A stretch of 64,000 nucleotides of DNA from Myxococcales bacterium (GTDB lineage Bacteria; Myxococcota_A; Polyangia; Palsa-1104): the NCBI GenBank assembly GCA_028287105.1, contig JAQBQH010000188.1, forward strand, positions 16,752-80,751. The letters run 5' to 3'. A program made the translations under genes and the position numbers. The notes under the pieces are model-generated. The model ran no database searches. It worked only from the letters and a program-made list of their open reading frames with translations, and had not been told where the DNA came from. Numbering within the stretch: position 1 is the first letter of the stretch; each line of letters starts with the position of its first letter. Shown one piece after another: positions 52,197 to 61,690 of this stretch.

Positions 52197-52667
52197 ATGG
52201 CGCCCATAGGAGCCGAATCGAACCGCGAAACACTCGAGCGCGTCGCGCGAGAGCTGCGTCGCGCGACGGCCGCCGCTCTCACGGAGAGATCATTCCTGGT
52301 CACGACGCTTGACGACTGTCGCGTCGATCTCGACCGGAGCCTTTCGCTCGGCGAAGAGCAAACCAGTCCCATCGAAGTGCATGCGCTCCTGTTGCGGGCA
52401 GAGCTCGTGCTGCGAACGTGGCGGCGACTGCAGACGGGATCTTTCCGCGCGCTGACCGGCGAGCGCGCATGCTCGACCTGTGAGCGCGGCACGCTCATCG
52501 ACGTGGCGCGTAAGGGCCGCATGACGCGGTTTCGCGGCGGCGAGGTCGAGATCCCTGCCGACTTCGTGATTCCAACCTGCAATTTCTGCCGCGCGGAATC
52601 GCTCGACGCCACCACCGCTGCGCAATTGGACGATGCGCTCCTGGCCGCCTACGTCCGCCGTAAATGA
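52197..52667 (+). CDS. Protein with C-terminal MqsA-like Zn-ribbon
   Basis: A 156-residue protein. The N-terminal 90 residues are helical (RETLERVARELRRATAAALT; VHALLLRAELVLRTWRRLQ). The C-terminal zinc-ribbon has Cys92-x2-Cys95 and Cys128-x2-Cys131 (ERACSTCERGTLID; IPADFVIPTCNFCRAE). The spacing between the CxxC pairs is exactly the same as in the kinase fusion (32 residues), and the VEIP(R/A)DF(L/V)IPTC part matches closely. The two proteins therefore share this domain. The zinc-ribbon resembles the N-terminal zinc domain of MqsA-type antitoxins, but no toxin or helix-turn-helix is adjacent. Confidence 0.78.
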   Translation: MAPIGAESNRETLERVARELRRATAAALTERSFLVTTLDDCRVDLDRSLSLGEEQTSPIEVHALLLRAELVLRTWRRLQTGSFRALTGERACSTCERGTLIDVARKGRMTRFRGGEVEIPADFVIPTCNFCRAESLDATTAAQLDDALLAAYVRRK

Positions 52668-52705
52668 CGAGCCTTCACCTCGAATATCGAGCGGTGGACT
52701 GAGAG

Positions 52706-53320
52706 ATGGCCGATACCTGGCGACAAGACGCGGGGCCGACGGAGCCAATCCCGACACCACGGCGTAGCTCGAAGTCGCTCACGCTGTCGCCGCTGGTCGA
52801 GCGCGCGCTGTATCGTGAGATCGCTCGTCGGCGCGACCTGCGTCCACATGCCCAACTGGGCATCGCGCCCGGCGCGGTGTCGGCTGCCATCGAATCGGCG
52901 TTCGCGCGGCTGCGAAACGAATACGACCCCCAGGCCTTCGAGGCGTACGGCGAGCATGCCGTGGCGGCAGCGACGGAGATCTGCGAGCTCCTGCGCGGTG
53001 CGTACGACGCAATGCATGCGCGTGGCGAGTCGGCGGATTGTGCGGAACCGCCGCTGCGCGCCTTGCAGCCGCGCGAAGCCTCGGACGAGACGCTGCGCGC
53101 GCGCGAGACCCTGCGCGTCGCCATCGAGCGGCGGCGGGCAGACGCCGATTCGCACCGTAACGCAGGTCGCACGCGAGAAGCCATTCGCGCGTACGAGTCC
53201 GTGCTCCTGCTCGACCGCACCGACGAGACCGCCCGCACGCAGCTCGAACAGCTGCGCGGCGCCGGGGAGCCGACGCGCGCGCGCTCGTGGCTGGCCATAT
53301 TCCGCCGCAAGTCCCGCTGA
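52706..53320 (+). CDS. Hypothetical protein with J-like and TPR-like helices
   Basis: A 204-residue protein. The central part (about 40-110) shows a pattern like a degenerate DnaJ helical domain (LGIAPGAVSAAIESAFARLR, then AAATEICELLRGAYDAM) without the HPD tripeptide. It is followed by a TPR-like repeat (ADSHRNAGRTREAIRAYESV). The C-terminus is basic. It lies 38 bp after the Zn-ribbon gene on the same strand and may form an operon with it. Function unknown; such proteins in Myxococcota often carry J-like domains. Confidence 0.65.
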   Translation: MADTWRQDAGPTEPIPTPRRSSKSLTLSPLVERALYREIARRRDLRPHAQLGIAPGAVSAAIESAFARLRNEYDPQAFEAYGEHAVAAATEICELLRGAYDAMHARGESADCAEPPLRALQPREASDETLRARETLRVAIERRRADADSHRNAGRTREAIRAYESVLLLDRTDETARTQLEQLRGAGEPTRARSWLAIFRRKSR

Positions 53321-53380
53321 CGTTCCGGCACAACGCGATGAGGTGATGCGCCGGTGGCGAGCGCCGGTCACCATGAACGC

Positions 53381-53875
53381 TCAGTAGCGCCAGGTGAGCT
53401 CGACGTTCCCGCCCGCCGCGTTGCAGCCGACATCGACTCTGAAGCGCGCCCGCTGCGCCAACTCGACGCCGCTGGCAACGAGCACGAGGAGGCCCATCGC
53501 TTGGAGGCCGGCCGAGATCAGCAGCGCCGGCGTCAGCTGGTTGTCGAGTGGATTGCGCGCCGCAGACGACACCGCACCGACGATGGGAACGCTGTCGACA
53601 ACCGAGATCGAGTGCGGCTGCGCGCGCGCCACAATGATCCCGAAGGCGTAGCTGACGGCGACCACGCCCAGTCCGACCGCGAGCTGCATCTTGAGATCCC
53701 GGTCGCGCGGCGCTCCATCGGGCGGCCGCACGGGGATGAGCTCTAGCTCCGGCTCCCGCACCGTCGCTTCGCCCGCCTCGCTCGGACAGCTCGCACAAGG
53801 TTGCGCCCGCGCCGTCGCCGCCCAGGAAATGATCGCCGTCAACGCGATCCACGCTGTGCCCGCCCTTTGGTTCAT
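53381..53875 (-). CDS. Exported membrane protein of unknown function
   Basis: A 164-residue protein. ATG 53875 gives a signal peptide (AWIALTAIISWAATARAQ), then a small Cys pair (PCASCPSE). Two further hydrophobic segments (LKMQLAVGLGVVAVSYAFGI; LLISAGLQAMGLLVLVASG) point to an inner-membrane location. The C-terminus is beta-like (ARFRVDVGCNAAGGNVELTW). It lies between the signalling genes and the divergent RND operon. No family recognised. Confidence 0.6.
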   Translation of the reverse strand: MNQRAGTAWIALTAIISWAATARAQPCASCPSEAGEATVREPELELIPVRPPDGAPRDRDLKMQLAVGLGVVAVSYAFGIIVARAQPHSISVVDSVPIVGAVSSAARNPLDNQLTPALLISAGLQAMGLLVLVASGVELAQRARFRVDVGCNAAGGNVELTWRY

Positions 53876-54123
53876 GATGCACCCCGCGTGGCGTGTGTGG
53901 CGCTCGTACGCCACAAGTCAAGCGGTCTCTCCCGCATCACCGAATAGGCGAGAAGCGATGAGCCGCCGCAGCTCCTCGCGCGACACCGATCACCGCCTCG
54001 AACATCCTGCAGGTCGTCTCGGACGAACGTATTCATCAGCGCGCGTCGGACGTCGCCATTTAGCGCAAGCGGTTGCTTCGCCGCCGTACGCGTCTAAGGA
54101 GGTTCACTGCGGGAGTGACGGGG

Positions 54124-55326
54124 ATGGGCGGCGGAACGATCATTGGCATCGACCATCAGCTGCCGCCGGCCGTGACAGCGCGCAAGCGCCGCATCCATTC
54201 ACGCGCGATCGTGTGGACCGTTCTTACGATCGCCGCCCTGACCACGGCCATTGCGCTCTTCCTCCACCATCGTCGGGACGCAAAGCGCCCCCCGCCGTCG
54301 ACCACGAAAGTTTCGACCACGGCGGTGGCAGCGAGACGGGGCGACATCGGCGTCTACCTCGAATCGATCGGCACGGTCACGCCGGTCTACACCGCATCCA
54401 TCACGACACAGGTCTCGGGTCTGGTCGTCCGCGTCCATTACGTCGAGGGTCAGAGGGTCCAGACCGGCGCCCCCCTGATCGACGTTGATTCACGCCCCTA
54501 CCGCGCCACGCTGATGCAGGCAGAGGGCGCGCTGCAGCGCGATCGCAACCTGCTCGCGCAGGCACGCATGGACCTCGAGCGCTATCGCGCCGCATGGGCG
54601 CGCCACGCCATCGCGAAGCAACAGCTCGACGATCAGGAAAAGCTGGTGCTGCAGACGGAAGGCACCGTCACGAGCGACGAGGGAGTGGTGCGCTTCGACC
54701 GCATTCAGGTCGATTACTGCCGCATCACGGCGCCGATCGCCGGCCGGGTCGGCCTCCGGCTGGTCGACCCGGGCAACGTGCTCCAGGTCGCGAGCGGGCA
54801 AACGCTCGTCGTCATCACGCAGATGGACCCCATCACCGTCGTCTTCACGATTGCCGAGGATTCCATCGGCGAGGTCCAGGCGGGGCTCAAGGCCGGAGCC
54901 CCGCTGACCGTCGACGCGCTCGATCGTGCTGCGCAGAAAACCCTCGTCAGCGGCCGGCTGCTCACGCTCAACAACCAGGTCGACACCACGACGGGCACCG
55001 TCAAGGCCCGTGCCGTCTTCGATAATGCCGACGAGCGCCTGTTCCCGAACCAGTTCGTCAACACGCGTCTGCTCGTCGAGACGTTGCATGACGCGACGCT
55101 GCTTCCAGCAACGGCGATTCAACAGAACGGCCCGGCCTCGTTCGTCTACGTGATCCGTGACGGCGTCGCGCACACGCGCAAGGTGAAGCCGCGCGTGAGC
55201 GATCGCGGTCTCACCGCCGTCGACGGCATCGCGCCCGGCGAACAGGTCGCCACCGGCAGCTTCGATCGCCTGCACGACGGGATCGAGGTCACGACCGTGC
55301 CGGCCGACGGCCGGGCCCCTCCATGA
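54124..55326 (+). CDS. RND efflux adaptor (MdtA-like)
   Basis: A 400-residue membrane fusion protein. One N-terminal membrane helix (about 27-45, IVWTVLTIAALTTAIALFL). Lipoyl, coiled-coil and beta-barrel domains follow: YTASITTQVSGLVVRVHYVE, the helical hairpin (LQRDRNLLAQARMDLERYRA) and the RND-MFP barrel segments (CRITAPIAGRVGLRLVDPGN; TTGTVKARAVFDN; FPNQFVNTRLLV). It joins the inner-membrane pump to the outer-membrane channel. Its stop overlaps the first permease gene by 4 bases, so the adaptor, two permeases and the outer membrane factor form one operon. Confidence 0.92.
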   Translation: MGGGTIIGIDHQLPPAVTARKRRIHSRAIVWTVLTIAALTTAIALFLHHRRDAKRPPPSTTKVSTTAVAARRGDIGVYLESIGTVTPVYTASITTQVSGLVVRVHYVEGQRVQTGAPLIDVDSRPYRATLMQAEGALQRDRNLLAQARMDLERYRAAWARHAIAKQQLDDQEKLVLQTEGTVTSDEGVVRFDRIQVDYCRITAPIAGRVGLRLVDPGNVLQVASGQTLVVITQMDPITVVFTIAEDSIGEVQAGLKAGAPLTVDALDRAAQKTLVSGRLLTLNNQVDTTTGTVKARAVFDNADERLFPNQFVNTRLLVETLHDATLLPATAIQQNGPASFVYVIRDGVAHTRKVKPRVSDRGLTAVDGIAPGEQVATGSFDRLHDGIEVTTVPADGRAPP

Positions 55327-58300
55327 GCGCCAACCCGTCGCGCGCGTTCATACGGCGTCCGGTGGCGACGTCGCTGTTGATGGCGGCCATCATGCTCGTC
55401 GGCCTCGTCGGCCTGTCGCAGCTTCCCGTGTCGGCACTGCCGCAGGTCGATTATCCGACCATCCAGGTGCTCACGTTCTACCCGGGCGCCAGCCCCACGG
55501 TCGTGGCCGCGACGGTGACGGCACCGCTAGAACGGCAATTCGGCCAGCTCCAGGGCCTCAGCCAGATGACGTCCTCCAGCTCGGGCGGCGTGTCGGTGAT
55601 CGTGCTTCAGTTCGACCTGTCGCTACCGCTCGACGTCGCCGCGGAGGAGGTGCAGGCGGGCATCAACGCAGCGCAGAGCTTCCTGCCGTCGATCCTGCCG
55701 GCGCCGCCGATTTACAGTAAGACCAACCCGGCCGACGCGCCGGTCATGACGCTCGCGATCACGTCCTCGTCATTGCCGCTGTCGAAGGTCGAAGATCTCG
55801 TCGACACGCGTCTGGCACCCAAGGTCGCGCAGCTCGGCGGCGTCGGGCGCGTCAGCATCTCGGGCGGGCAGAAGCCCGCGGTGCGGATCCAGGCCAACCC
55901 GACGGCGCTGTCGTCGTACGGCATCAACCTCGAGGACTTGCGCACGGCGATCACGCAGGCGAGCGTCAACGCCGCCAAGGGCGACTTCGACGGCCCGCGG
56001 CGCGCCTATCAGATCGACGCCAACGATCAGCTCGTCACCAGGGCCGATTATCGCAGCGTCGTCGTCGCCTATCGCAACGGCGCGCCGGTGATGCTGACCG
56101 ACGTCGCCCGCATCGTCGACGGCGTCGAGAACGATCGACTGGCGGCGTGGATGAACCGAACGCCGGCGGTGATCCTCAGCGTGCAGCGCCAACCGGGCGC
56201 GAACACGATCAGCGTCGTGCGCAGCATCAAGCGCCTGTTGCCGGCGCTACAGGCCTCGCTGCCGGCCGATGTGCACGTCGCGACGCTGACCGATCTGACG
56301 ACGGCGATCGAGGCGTCGGTCCACGACGTGGAGTTCGAGCTCCTTCTAACCGTCGGCCTCGTCGTGCTCGTCATCTTCCTGTTCCTGCGCAGCCTGCGCG
56401 CCACCCTCATCCCGAGCATCGCCGTGCCGGTGTCGATCGTCGGCACCTTCGCCGCGATGTACTCGCTCGGGTACAGCCTCGACAACCTGTCGATGATGGC
56501 GCTGACCATCTCGACCGGCTTCGTCGTCGACGACGCCATCGTGATGATCGAGAACATCTCGCGCTACATCGAGGCGGGCGACCGGCCGCTCGAGGCGGCG
56601 CTCAAGGGTTCCGCGCAAATCGGCTTCTCGATTGTCTCGCTGACCGTGTCGCTCATCGCCGTCCTGATTCCGCTGCTCTTCATGGGCGACATCGTCGGCC
56701 GCCTCTTTCGCGAGTTCGCGGTGACGCTGGCCGTCACCATCATGCTGTCCGCCGTGGTGTCGCTGACGCTCACGCCGATGATGAGCGCGCGCATTCTGCG
56801 CAAGGAGGAGCACCCGGGCCGCTTCTATCTCGCCATGGGCCGTGTGTTCGATCGCATGGTCTCGTTCTATGGACGCACGCTGCGCGTCGTGCTCCGACAC
56901 CAGACGCTGACGCTCTTCGTCGCGCTCGGGACCCTGTGCACCACGGTGATCTTGTACCTCGTCATCCCGAAGGGCCTGTTCCCGGTGCAGGACACCGGCG
57001 TCATCCAGGGTATCTCGCAGGCGCCGGCCACGGTCAGCGTCGCGGCCATGGCCGAGCGGCAGCAGGCGCTCGCGGACGCGATCCTCGCCGATCCCGCCGT
57101 GGAGAGCCTCTCGTCCTTCATCGGCGCCGACGGCATCAACACGACGCTCAACAGCGGGCGCTTCTCGATCAACTTGAAGCCGCTCGGCGCGCGCGGCCTC
57201 GGCGCCGCCGACGTGATCCGGCGGCTCAAGGTGCAACTCGAGCGCGTCCGCGGCATCGAGCTCTACCTGCAGCCGGTGCAGAACATCACCGTCGACAACC
57301 GCGTCAGCCGCACGCAATACCAGTACACGCTCGAGGACGCGGACGCCAACGAGCTGGGCGTGTGGACCCGCCGCTTCGTCGAGCGGCTGAAGACGCTCCC
57401 GCAGCTCGAAGACGTAGCCACCGATCAGCAGGCCGGGGGCCTCGTGCTGTCGCTCGATATCGACCGCGTCACGGCGTCGCGGCTGGGCATCGCGGCGACG
57501 ACCATCGACAACACGCTCTACGACGCGTTCGGGCAGCGGCAGGTCAACACGATGTACACCGACGTCAACCAGTATCACGTGATCCTGGAGGCCGAGCCGA
57601 CGTTCCAGAAGAGCCCGTCGATGCTCGACCACCTCTACATCCAGGCGAACGCCTCGGCGGGTGCGACCGGCACTCCGGCGGCGAGCACCTTCGCGGCGGC
57701 GGGCTCGCAGTCGGCGGGATCGAATGTGCTCACCGCCAACGTGCTCTATACGCCGGCAGCGAACACCCTGGCGCCGCCGGCCGGCGCGCTGACGCCGACG
57801 AGCGCGACGCAGCCAGCGAGCCCGGCCCTCGCGGCCACCCCCACGACGATGAGCAACGCCGTGCCGCTCGCCGCCTTCGCTCATCTCGCGCGCTCGACCG
57901 GTCCGCTCCTCATCACGCATCAGGGGCAATTTCCCGCCGTCACCGTGTCGTTCAACCTGGCGCCGAACGCGTCGCTCGGCGGCGCCATCCAGGCCGTCGA
58001 CGAGGTGAAACGCTCGCTGCGCCCGCCGCCGAGCGTGCAGGCGCAGTTTCAGGGCAGCGCCGCCGCGTTCGAGCGCTCGCTCGCCAATGAGCCGCTGCTC
58101 ATCTTGGCGGCGCTGATCACCGTCTACATCGTCCTCGGCGTGCTGTACGAGAGCTTCATCCACCCGCTCACCATCCTGTCGACGCTGCCGTCGGCCGGCG
58201 TCGGCGCGTTCCTGGCGCTGCTCCTGTTCCACGGCGAGCTCGGCGTCGTCGCCATCATCGGCCTCGTCCTGCTCATCGGCATCGTGAAGAAGAACGGCAT

Positions 58301-58619
58301 CATGATGATCGACTTCGCGCTCGAGGCCGAGCGCCGGCATGGCAAGAGCCCGACCGACGCCATCTACGAAGCGTGCCTCCTGCGCTTTCGGCCGATCTTG
58401 ATGACGACGATGGCAGCGCTGCTCAGCGGGCTGCCGCTCGCGCTCGGCCGCGGCTTTGGCTCGGAGCTGCGCCGGCCGCTCGGCGTCGCCATGGTCGGCG
58501 GGCTCCTCGTCAGCCAGGTGCTGACGCTCTACACGACGCCCGTCATCTACGTCTTCTTCGACAAGCTGGGCCGCCGGCTTCTCGGCGGCGCGCGCCGACG
58601 ACCAGAGGAGCGGACGTGA
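55323..58619 (+). CDS. RND permease 1 (MdtB-like) with Ala/Thr/Pro insertion
   Basis: A 1098-residue pump, longer than its partner (1024) and than typical MdtB (about 1040). N-terminus FIRRPVATSLLMAAIMLVG. TM4 carries the double proton-relay Asp (GFVVDDAIVMIEN) typical of drug RND pumps. A segment of about 70 residues rich in Ala, Thr, Pro and Ser (about residues 775-846) separates the YIQANAS and VPLAAFAHL parts; the partner permease has only a few residues there. It sits near the border between the docking domain and the porter domain in AcrB terms. It forms a heteromeric pump with permease 2, by analogy with MdtBC. Start overlaps the adaptor gene by 4 bases. Confidence 0.9.
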   Translation: MSANPSRAFIRRPVATSLLMAAIMLVGLVGLSQLPVSALPQVDYPTIQVLTFYPGASPTVVAATVTAPLERQFGQLQGLSQMTSSSSGGVSVIVLQFDLSLPLDVAAEEVQAGINAAQSFLPSILPAPPIYSKTNPADAPVMTLAITSSSLPLSKVEDLVDTRLAPKVAQLGGVGRVSISGGQKPAVRIQANPTALSSYGINLEDLRTAITQASVNAAKGDFDGPRRAYQIDANDQLVTRADYRSVVVAYRNGAPVMLTDVARIVDGVENDRLAAWMNRTPAVILSVQRQPGANTISVVRSIKRLLPALQASLPADVHVATLTDLTTAIEASVHDVEFELLLTVGLVVLVIFLFLRSLRATLIPSIAVPVSIVGTFAAMYSLGYSLDNLSMMALTISTGFVVDDAIVMIENISRYIEAGDRPLEAALKGSAQIGFSIVSLTVSLIAVLIPLLFMGDIVGRLFREFAVTLAVTIMLSAVVSLTLTPMMSARILRKEEHPGRFYLAMGRVFDRMVSFYGRTLRVVLRHQTLTLFVALGTLCTTVILYLVIPKGLFPVQDTGVIQGISQAPATVSVAAMAERQQALADAILADPAVESLSSFIGADGINTTLNSGRFSINLKPLGARGLGAADVIRRLKVQLERVRGIELYLQPVQNITVDNRVSRTQYQYTLEDADANELGVWTRRFVERLKTLPQLEDVATDQQAGGLVLSLDIDRVTASRLGIAATTIDNTLYDAFGQRQVNTMYTDVNQYHVILEAEPTFQKSPSMLDHLYIQANASAGATGTPAASTFAAAGSQSAGSNVLTANVLYTPAANTLAPPAGALTPTSATQPASPALAATPTTMSNAVPLAAFAHLARSTGPLLITHQGQFPAVTVSFNLAPNASLGGAIQAVDEVKRSLRPPPSVQAQFQGSAAAFERSLANEPLLILAALITVYIVLGVLYESFIHPLTILSTLPSAGVGAFLALLLFHGELGVVAIIGLVLLIGIVKKNGIMMIDFALEAERRHGKSPTDAIYEACLLRFRPILMTTMAALLSGLPLALGRGFGSELRRPLGVAMVGGLLVSQVLTLYTTPVIYVFFDKLGRRLLGGARRRPEERT

Positions 58620-61600
58620 ACGTCTCCGCCCCGTTCGTTCGTCGCCCGGTGGCGACGACGCTGCTGACGCTCGCCGTCGCGCTCGCCGGCGTAGCAGCCT
58701 ACGAGGTGCTGCCGGTCGCGCCGCTGCCGCAGGTCGACTTCCCGACGATCTCGGTGACGGGGACCCTTCCCGGCGCGAGCGCGACCATCATGGCCTCGTC
58801 GGTGGCGACCCCGCTCGAGCGGCAGCTCGGCCAGATCGCCGGCGTCACCGAGATGACTTCGGCCAGCACGCTCGGCAACACGGTCATCACGATCCAGTTC
58901 GAGCTCGACCGCGACATCGACGGCGCAGCGCGCGACGTCCAGGCGGCGATCAGCGCCGCGCGGACCTACCTGCCCGCCAACCTGCCGAGCAATCCGACCT
59001 ACCGCAAGGTCAACCCGGCCGACGCGCCCATTGTCATCCTCGCGCTGACGTCGAGCAAGTACGGACCGGGCAAGCTCTATGACGTCGCCTCGAGCGTCGT
59101 CTCGCAAAAGCTGTCGCAGATCGAGGGCGTGGGGCAGATCCTCGTCGGCGGTGGCGCGCTGCCGTCAGTGCGCGTCGACGCCGATCCCGCGCGGCTGGCG
59201 AGCTACGGCTTGACGCTGACCGACGTGCAGTCGGTGCTGTCGCTGCAAAACGCGGCGCTGCCCAAAGGGCAGATCGCGGACGACGCGACGACGGCCGACG
59301 TCGTCGCGAACGATCAACTCTCGCACGCGGTCGACTACGCGCCGCTGGTCATCGCCTACAGTCGCGGCGCAGCGGTGCGCTTGCGCGACGTCGCCGAGGT
59401 GAGCGATTCGGTGCAGAACGTCCGCGTCGCCGGCTATCTGAATGGGGCGCGCGCGATTCCGCTCATCGTGTTCCGCCAGCCCGGCGCCAACATCATCCGC
59501 ACCGTCGACAGCGTCCGCAGCCAGCTGCCCTTTCTGTACGCGTCCATCCCCAAGGGGATCGACGTTCACGTCGTCCTCGATCGCACCACGACGATTCGCG
59601 CGTCCATTGCCGACGTCGAGCGGACGCTCGTCATCTCCGTCGCGCTCGTCATCGTCGTCGTATTCGTGTTCCTGCGCAACGGCCGCGCGACCCTCGTGCC
59701 CAGCGTCGCGGTGCCGGTGTCGCTCATCGGCACGTTGGCCGTCATGTACCTATGTGGCTACAGCCTCGACAACCTATCGCTGATGGCGCTGACCATCTCG
59801 ACCGGCTTCGTCGTGGACGACGCCATCGTCGTCATGGAGAACGTCGCGCGCTACCTCGAAGCGGGGATGCGGCCCTTTGCCGCAGCGCTCGAGAGCGCGC
59901 GCACCATCGCCTTCACGGTGCTCTCGATCAGCATTTCGCTCGTCGCGGTCTTCATCCCGATTCTCCTGATGGGCGGAATCGTCGGCCGCTTGTTCCGCGA
60001 GTTCGCCGTCACGCTGGCGACGGCAATCGTCCTATCGATGATCATCTCGCTGACGACGACGCCGATGATGTGCGCGTACGTGCTGCGCACGACCCGCGAC
60101 CAGCAGCACGGACGCGCCTATCGTGCGACCGAGCGCGTCTTCAACGGCATGCTCGGATTGTACCGGCGGAGCCTCGAGCGCGTGATCGCTCGCCCAGGGC
60201 TGACGCTGCTCCTGCTCTTTTCGACCATCGCGCTCAACGTCGTCGTGGTCATGAAGATTCCGAAAGGATTCTTCCCGCCGCAAGACACCGGCTCACTCCT
60301 CGGCACGGTGCGCGGCTCCGAGGACGCGTCGTTTCAGGTGATGGACGCTGCCATCCGCGAGATCGAGAGCGTCATCCAGAACGACCCGGCCGTGGCCGAC
60401 GTGATTGCCTTCACGGGAACACAGGGCGCGACGAACACCGGCAGCCTGTTCATCACGCTCAAGCCGCTCGCGGAGCGCAAGGTCGACGCCTTTCAGATCA
60501 TCGATCGACTGCGTCGACGGCTGCACCGGATTCACGCGGCGTCGACGTTCCTGCAGGCCGTCCAGGATGTGCGCATCGGCGGGCGCACCAGCAACGCGAT
60601 GTATCAGTACACGATCCAGAGCGACGATGTCCATGAGCTCGCGAAGTGGGGGCCGCTCATGCTCGGCGAAATGCGGCGCCTGCCCGGCCTTCGCGACGTC
60701 AGCTCCGATCAGCAGACCGGCGGGCTCAATACGCGGCTGACCTACGATCGGGTGCGCGCGGCGCGGCTCGGTCTGACGGCGCAATCACTGGATCGCGAGC
60801 TGTACGACGCATTCGGGCAGGCGCAGGTATCGATCATCTACACGCCGATCAATCAGTACTACGTGGTGCTCGAGGCGTCGCCACGCCTGACGCAGGATCC
60901 GTCGGGGCTCGATTCCGTCTATTTCCAGACCTCCGGCGGCTACGTTCCGCTGCGCACCGTGGCCACGAGCGAGGCAACTACGGCGCCACTGGCGATCAAC
61001 CATACGGGCCTATTTCCCTCCATCACGCTGTCGTTCAATCTGGCGTCGGGCGTCTCCTTGAGCGACGCGACCCTGCGCATCGACCGCATGAAGCAGCGGC
61101 TCGGCGCGCCGGCGACGCTGCGCGGCTTCTTCGCCGGCACGCTCCTGGCCTATCAGCAATCGCTCAGCACCGAGCCGCTGCTCATCGTGGCGGCGCTCCT
61201 CGCCGTCTACATCGTGCTCGGGGTCCTGTACGAGAGCCTGGTTCACCCGCTGACCATCATCTCGACCCTGCCGTCGGCGAGCATCGGCGCGATGCTGGCG
61301 CTCGTCCTGTTCGGCCAGGATCTCAACATCATCTCGATCATCGGCATCGTGCTCTTGATCGGCATCGTCAAGAAGAACGCGATCATGATGATCGACTTCG
61401 CGCTTTCGGCGGAGCGCGAGCAGCACCTGAGCACGCGGGCGGCCATCTTCGAGGCGTGCATGCTGCGCTTTCGTCCGATCCTGATGACGACGACGGCGGC
61501 GATCCTCGGCGCCGTGCCGCTGGCGATTGGGACGGGCATGGGGCACGAGCTGCGCCGGCCGCTCGGGATCGCCATCATCGGCGGCCTGGTGATGAGCCAG

Positions 61601-61690
61601 CTGTTGACGCTGTACACGACGCCGGTCGTCTACCTCATGTTCGACCGCTTGCGGCTCGCGTGGCAGCGCCGCCGTGGCGGAGCGACATGA
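58616..61690 (+). CDS. RND permease 2 (MdtC-like)
   Basis: A 1024-residue pump. GTG 58616 overlaps the previous stop (GTGA), and GAGGAG lies upstream. TM4 keeps the double Asp (GFVVDDAIVVMEN). The family motifs GIVKKNAIMMIDFALSAE and RRPLGIAIIGGLVMSQLLTL are present. It is the second permease of an MdtABC-type pump, which in E. coli is a B2C heterotrimer that exports bile salts and drugs. Specific substrates here cannot be inferred. It lies between permease 1 and the outer membrane factor, with 4-base overlaps on both sides. Confidence 0.92.
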   Translation: MNVSAPFVRRPVATTLLTLAVALAGVAAYEVLPVAPLPQVDFPTISVTGTLPGASATIMASSVATPLERQLGQIAGVTEMTSASTLGNTVITIQFELDRDIDGAARDVQAAISAARTYLPANLPSNPTYRKVNPADAPIVILALTSSKYGPGKLYDVASSVVSQKLSQIEGVGQILVGGGALPSVRVDADPARLASYGLTLTDVQSVLSLQNAALPKGQIADDATTADVVANDQLSHAVDYAPLVIAYSRGAAVRLRDVAEVSDSVQNVRVAGYLNGARAIPLIVFRQPGANIIRTVDSVRSQLPFLYASIPKGIDVHVVLDRTTTIRASIADVERTLVISVALVIVVVFVFLRNGRATLVPSVAVPVSLIGTLAVMYLCGYSLDNLSLMALTISTGFVVDDAIVVMENVARYLEAGMRPFAAALESARTIAFTVLSISISLVAVFIPILLMGGIVGRLFREFAVTLATAIVLSMIISLTTTPMMCAYVLRTTRDQQHGRAYRATERVFNGMLGLYRRSLERVIARPGLTLLLLFSTIALNVVVVMKIPKGFFPPQDTGSLLGTVRGSEDASFQVMDAAIREIESVIQNDPAVADVIAFTGTQGATNTGSLFITLKPLAERKVDAFQIIDRLRRRLHRIHAASTFLQAVQDVRIGGRTSNAMYQYTIQSDDVHELAKWGPLMLGEMRRLPGLRDVSSDQQTGGLNTRLTYDRVRAARLGLTAQSLDRELYDAFGQAQVSIIYTPINQYYVVLEASPRLTQDPSGLDSVYFQTSGGYVPLRTVATSEATTAPLAINHTGLFPSITLSFNLASGVSLSDATLRIDRMKQRLGAPATLRGFFAGTLLAYQQSLSTEPLLIVAALLAVYIVLGVLYESLVHPLTIISTLPSASIGAMLALVLFGQDLNIISIIGIVLLIGIVKKNAIMMIDFALSAEREQHLSTRAAIFEACMLRFRPILMTTTAAILGAVPLAIGTGMGHELRRPLGIAIIGGLVMSQLLTLYTTPVVYLMFDRLRLAWQRRRGGAT

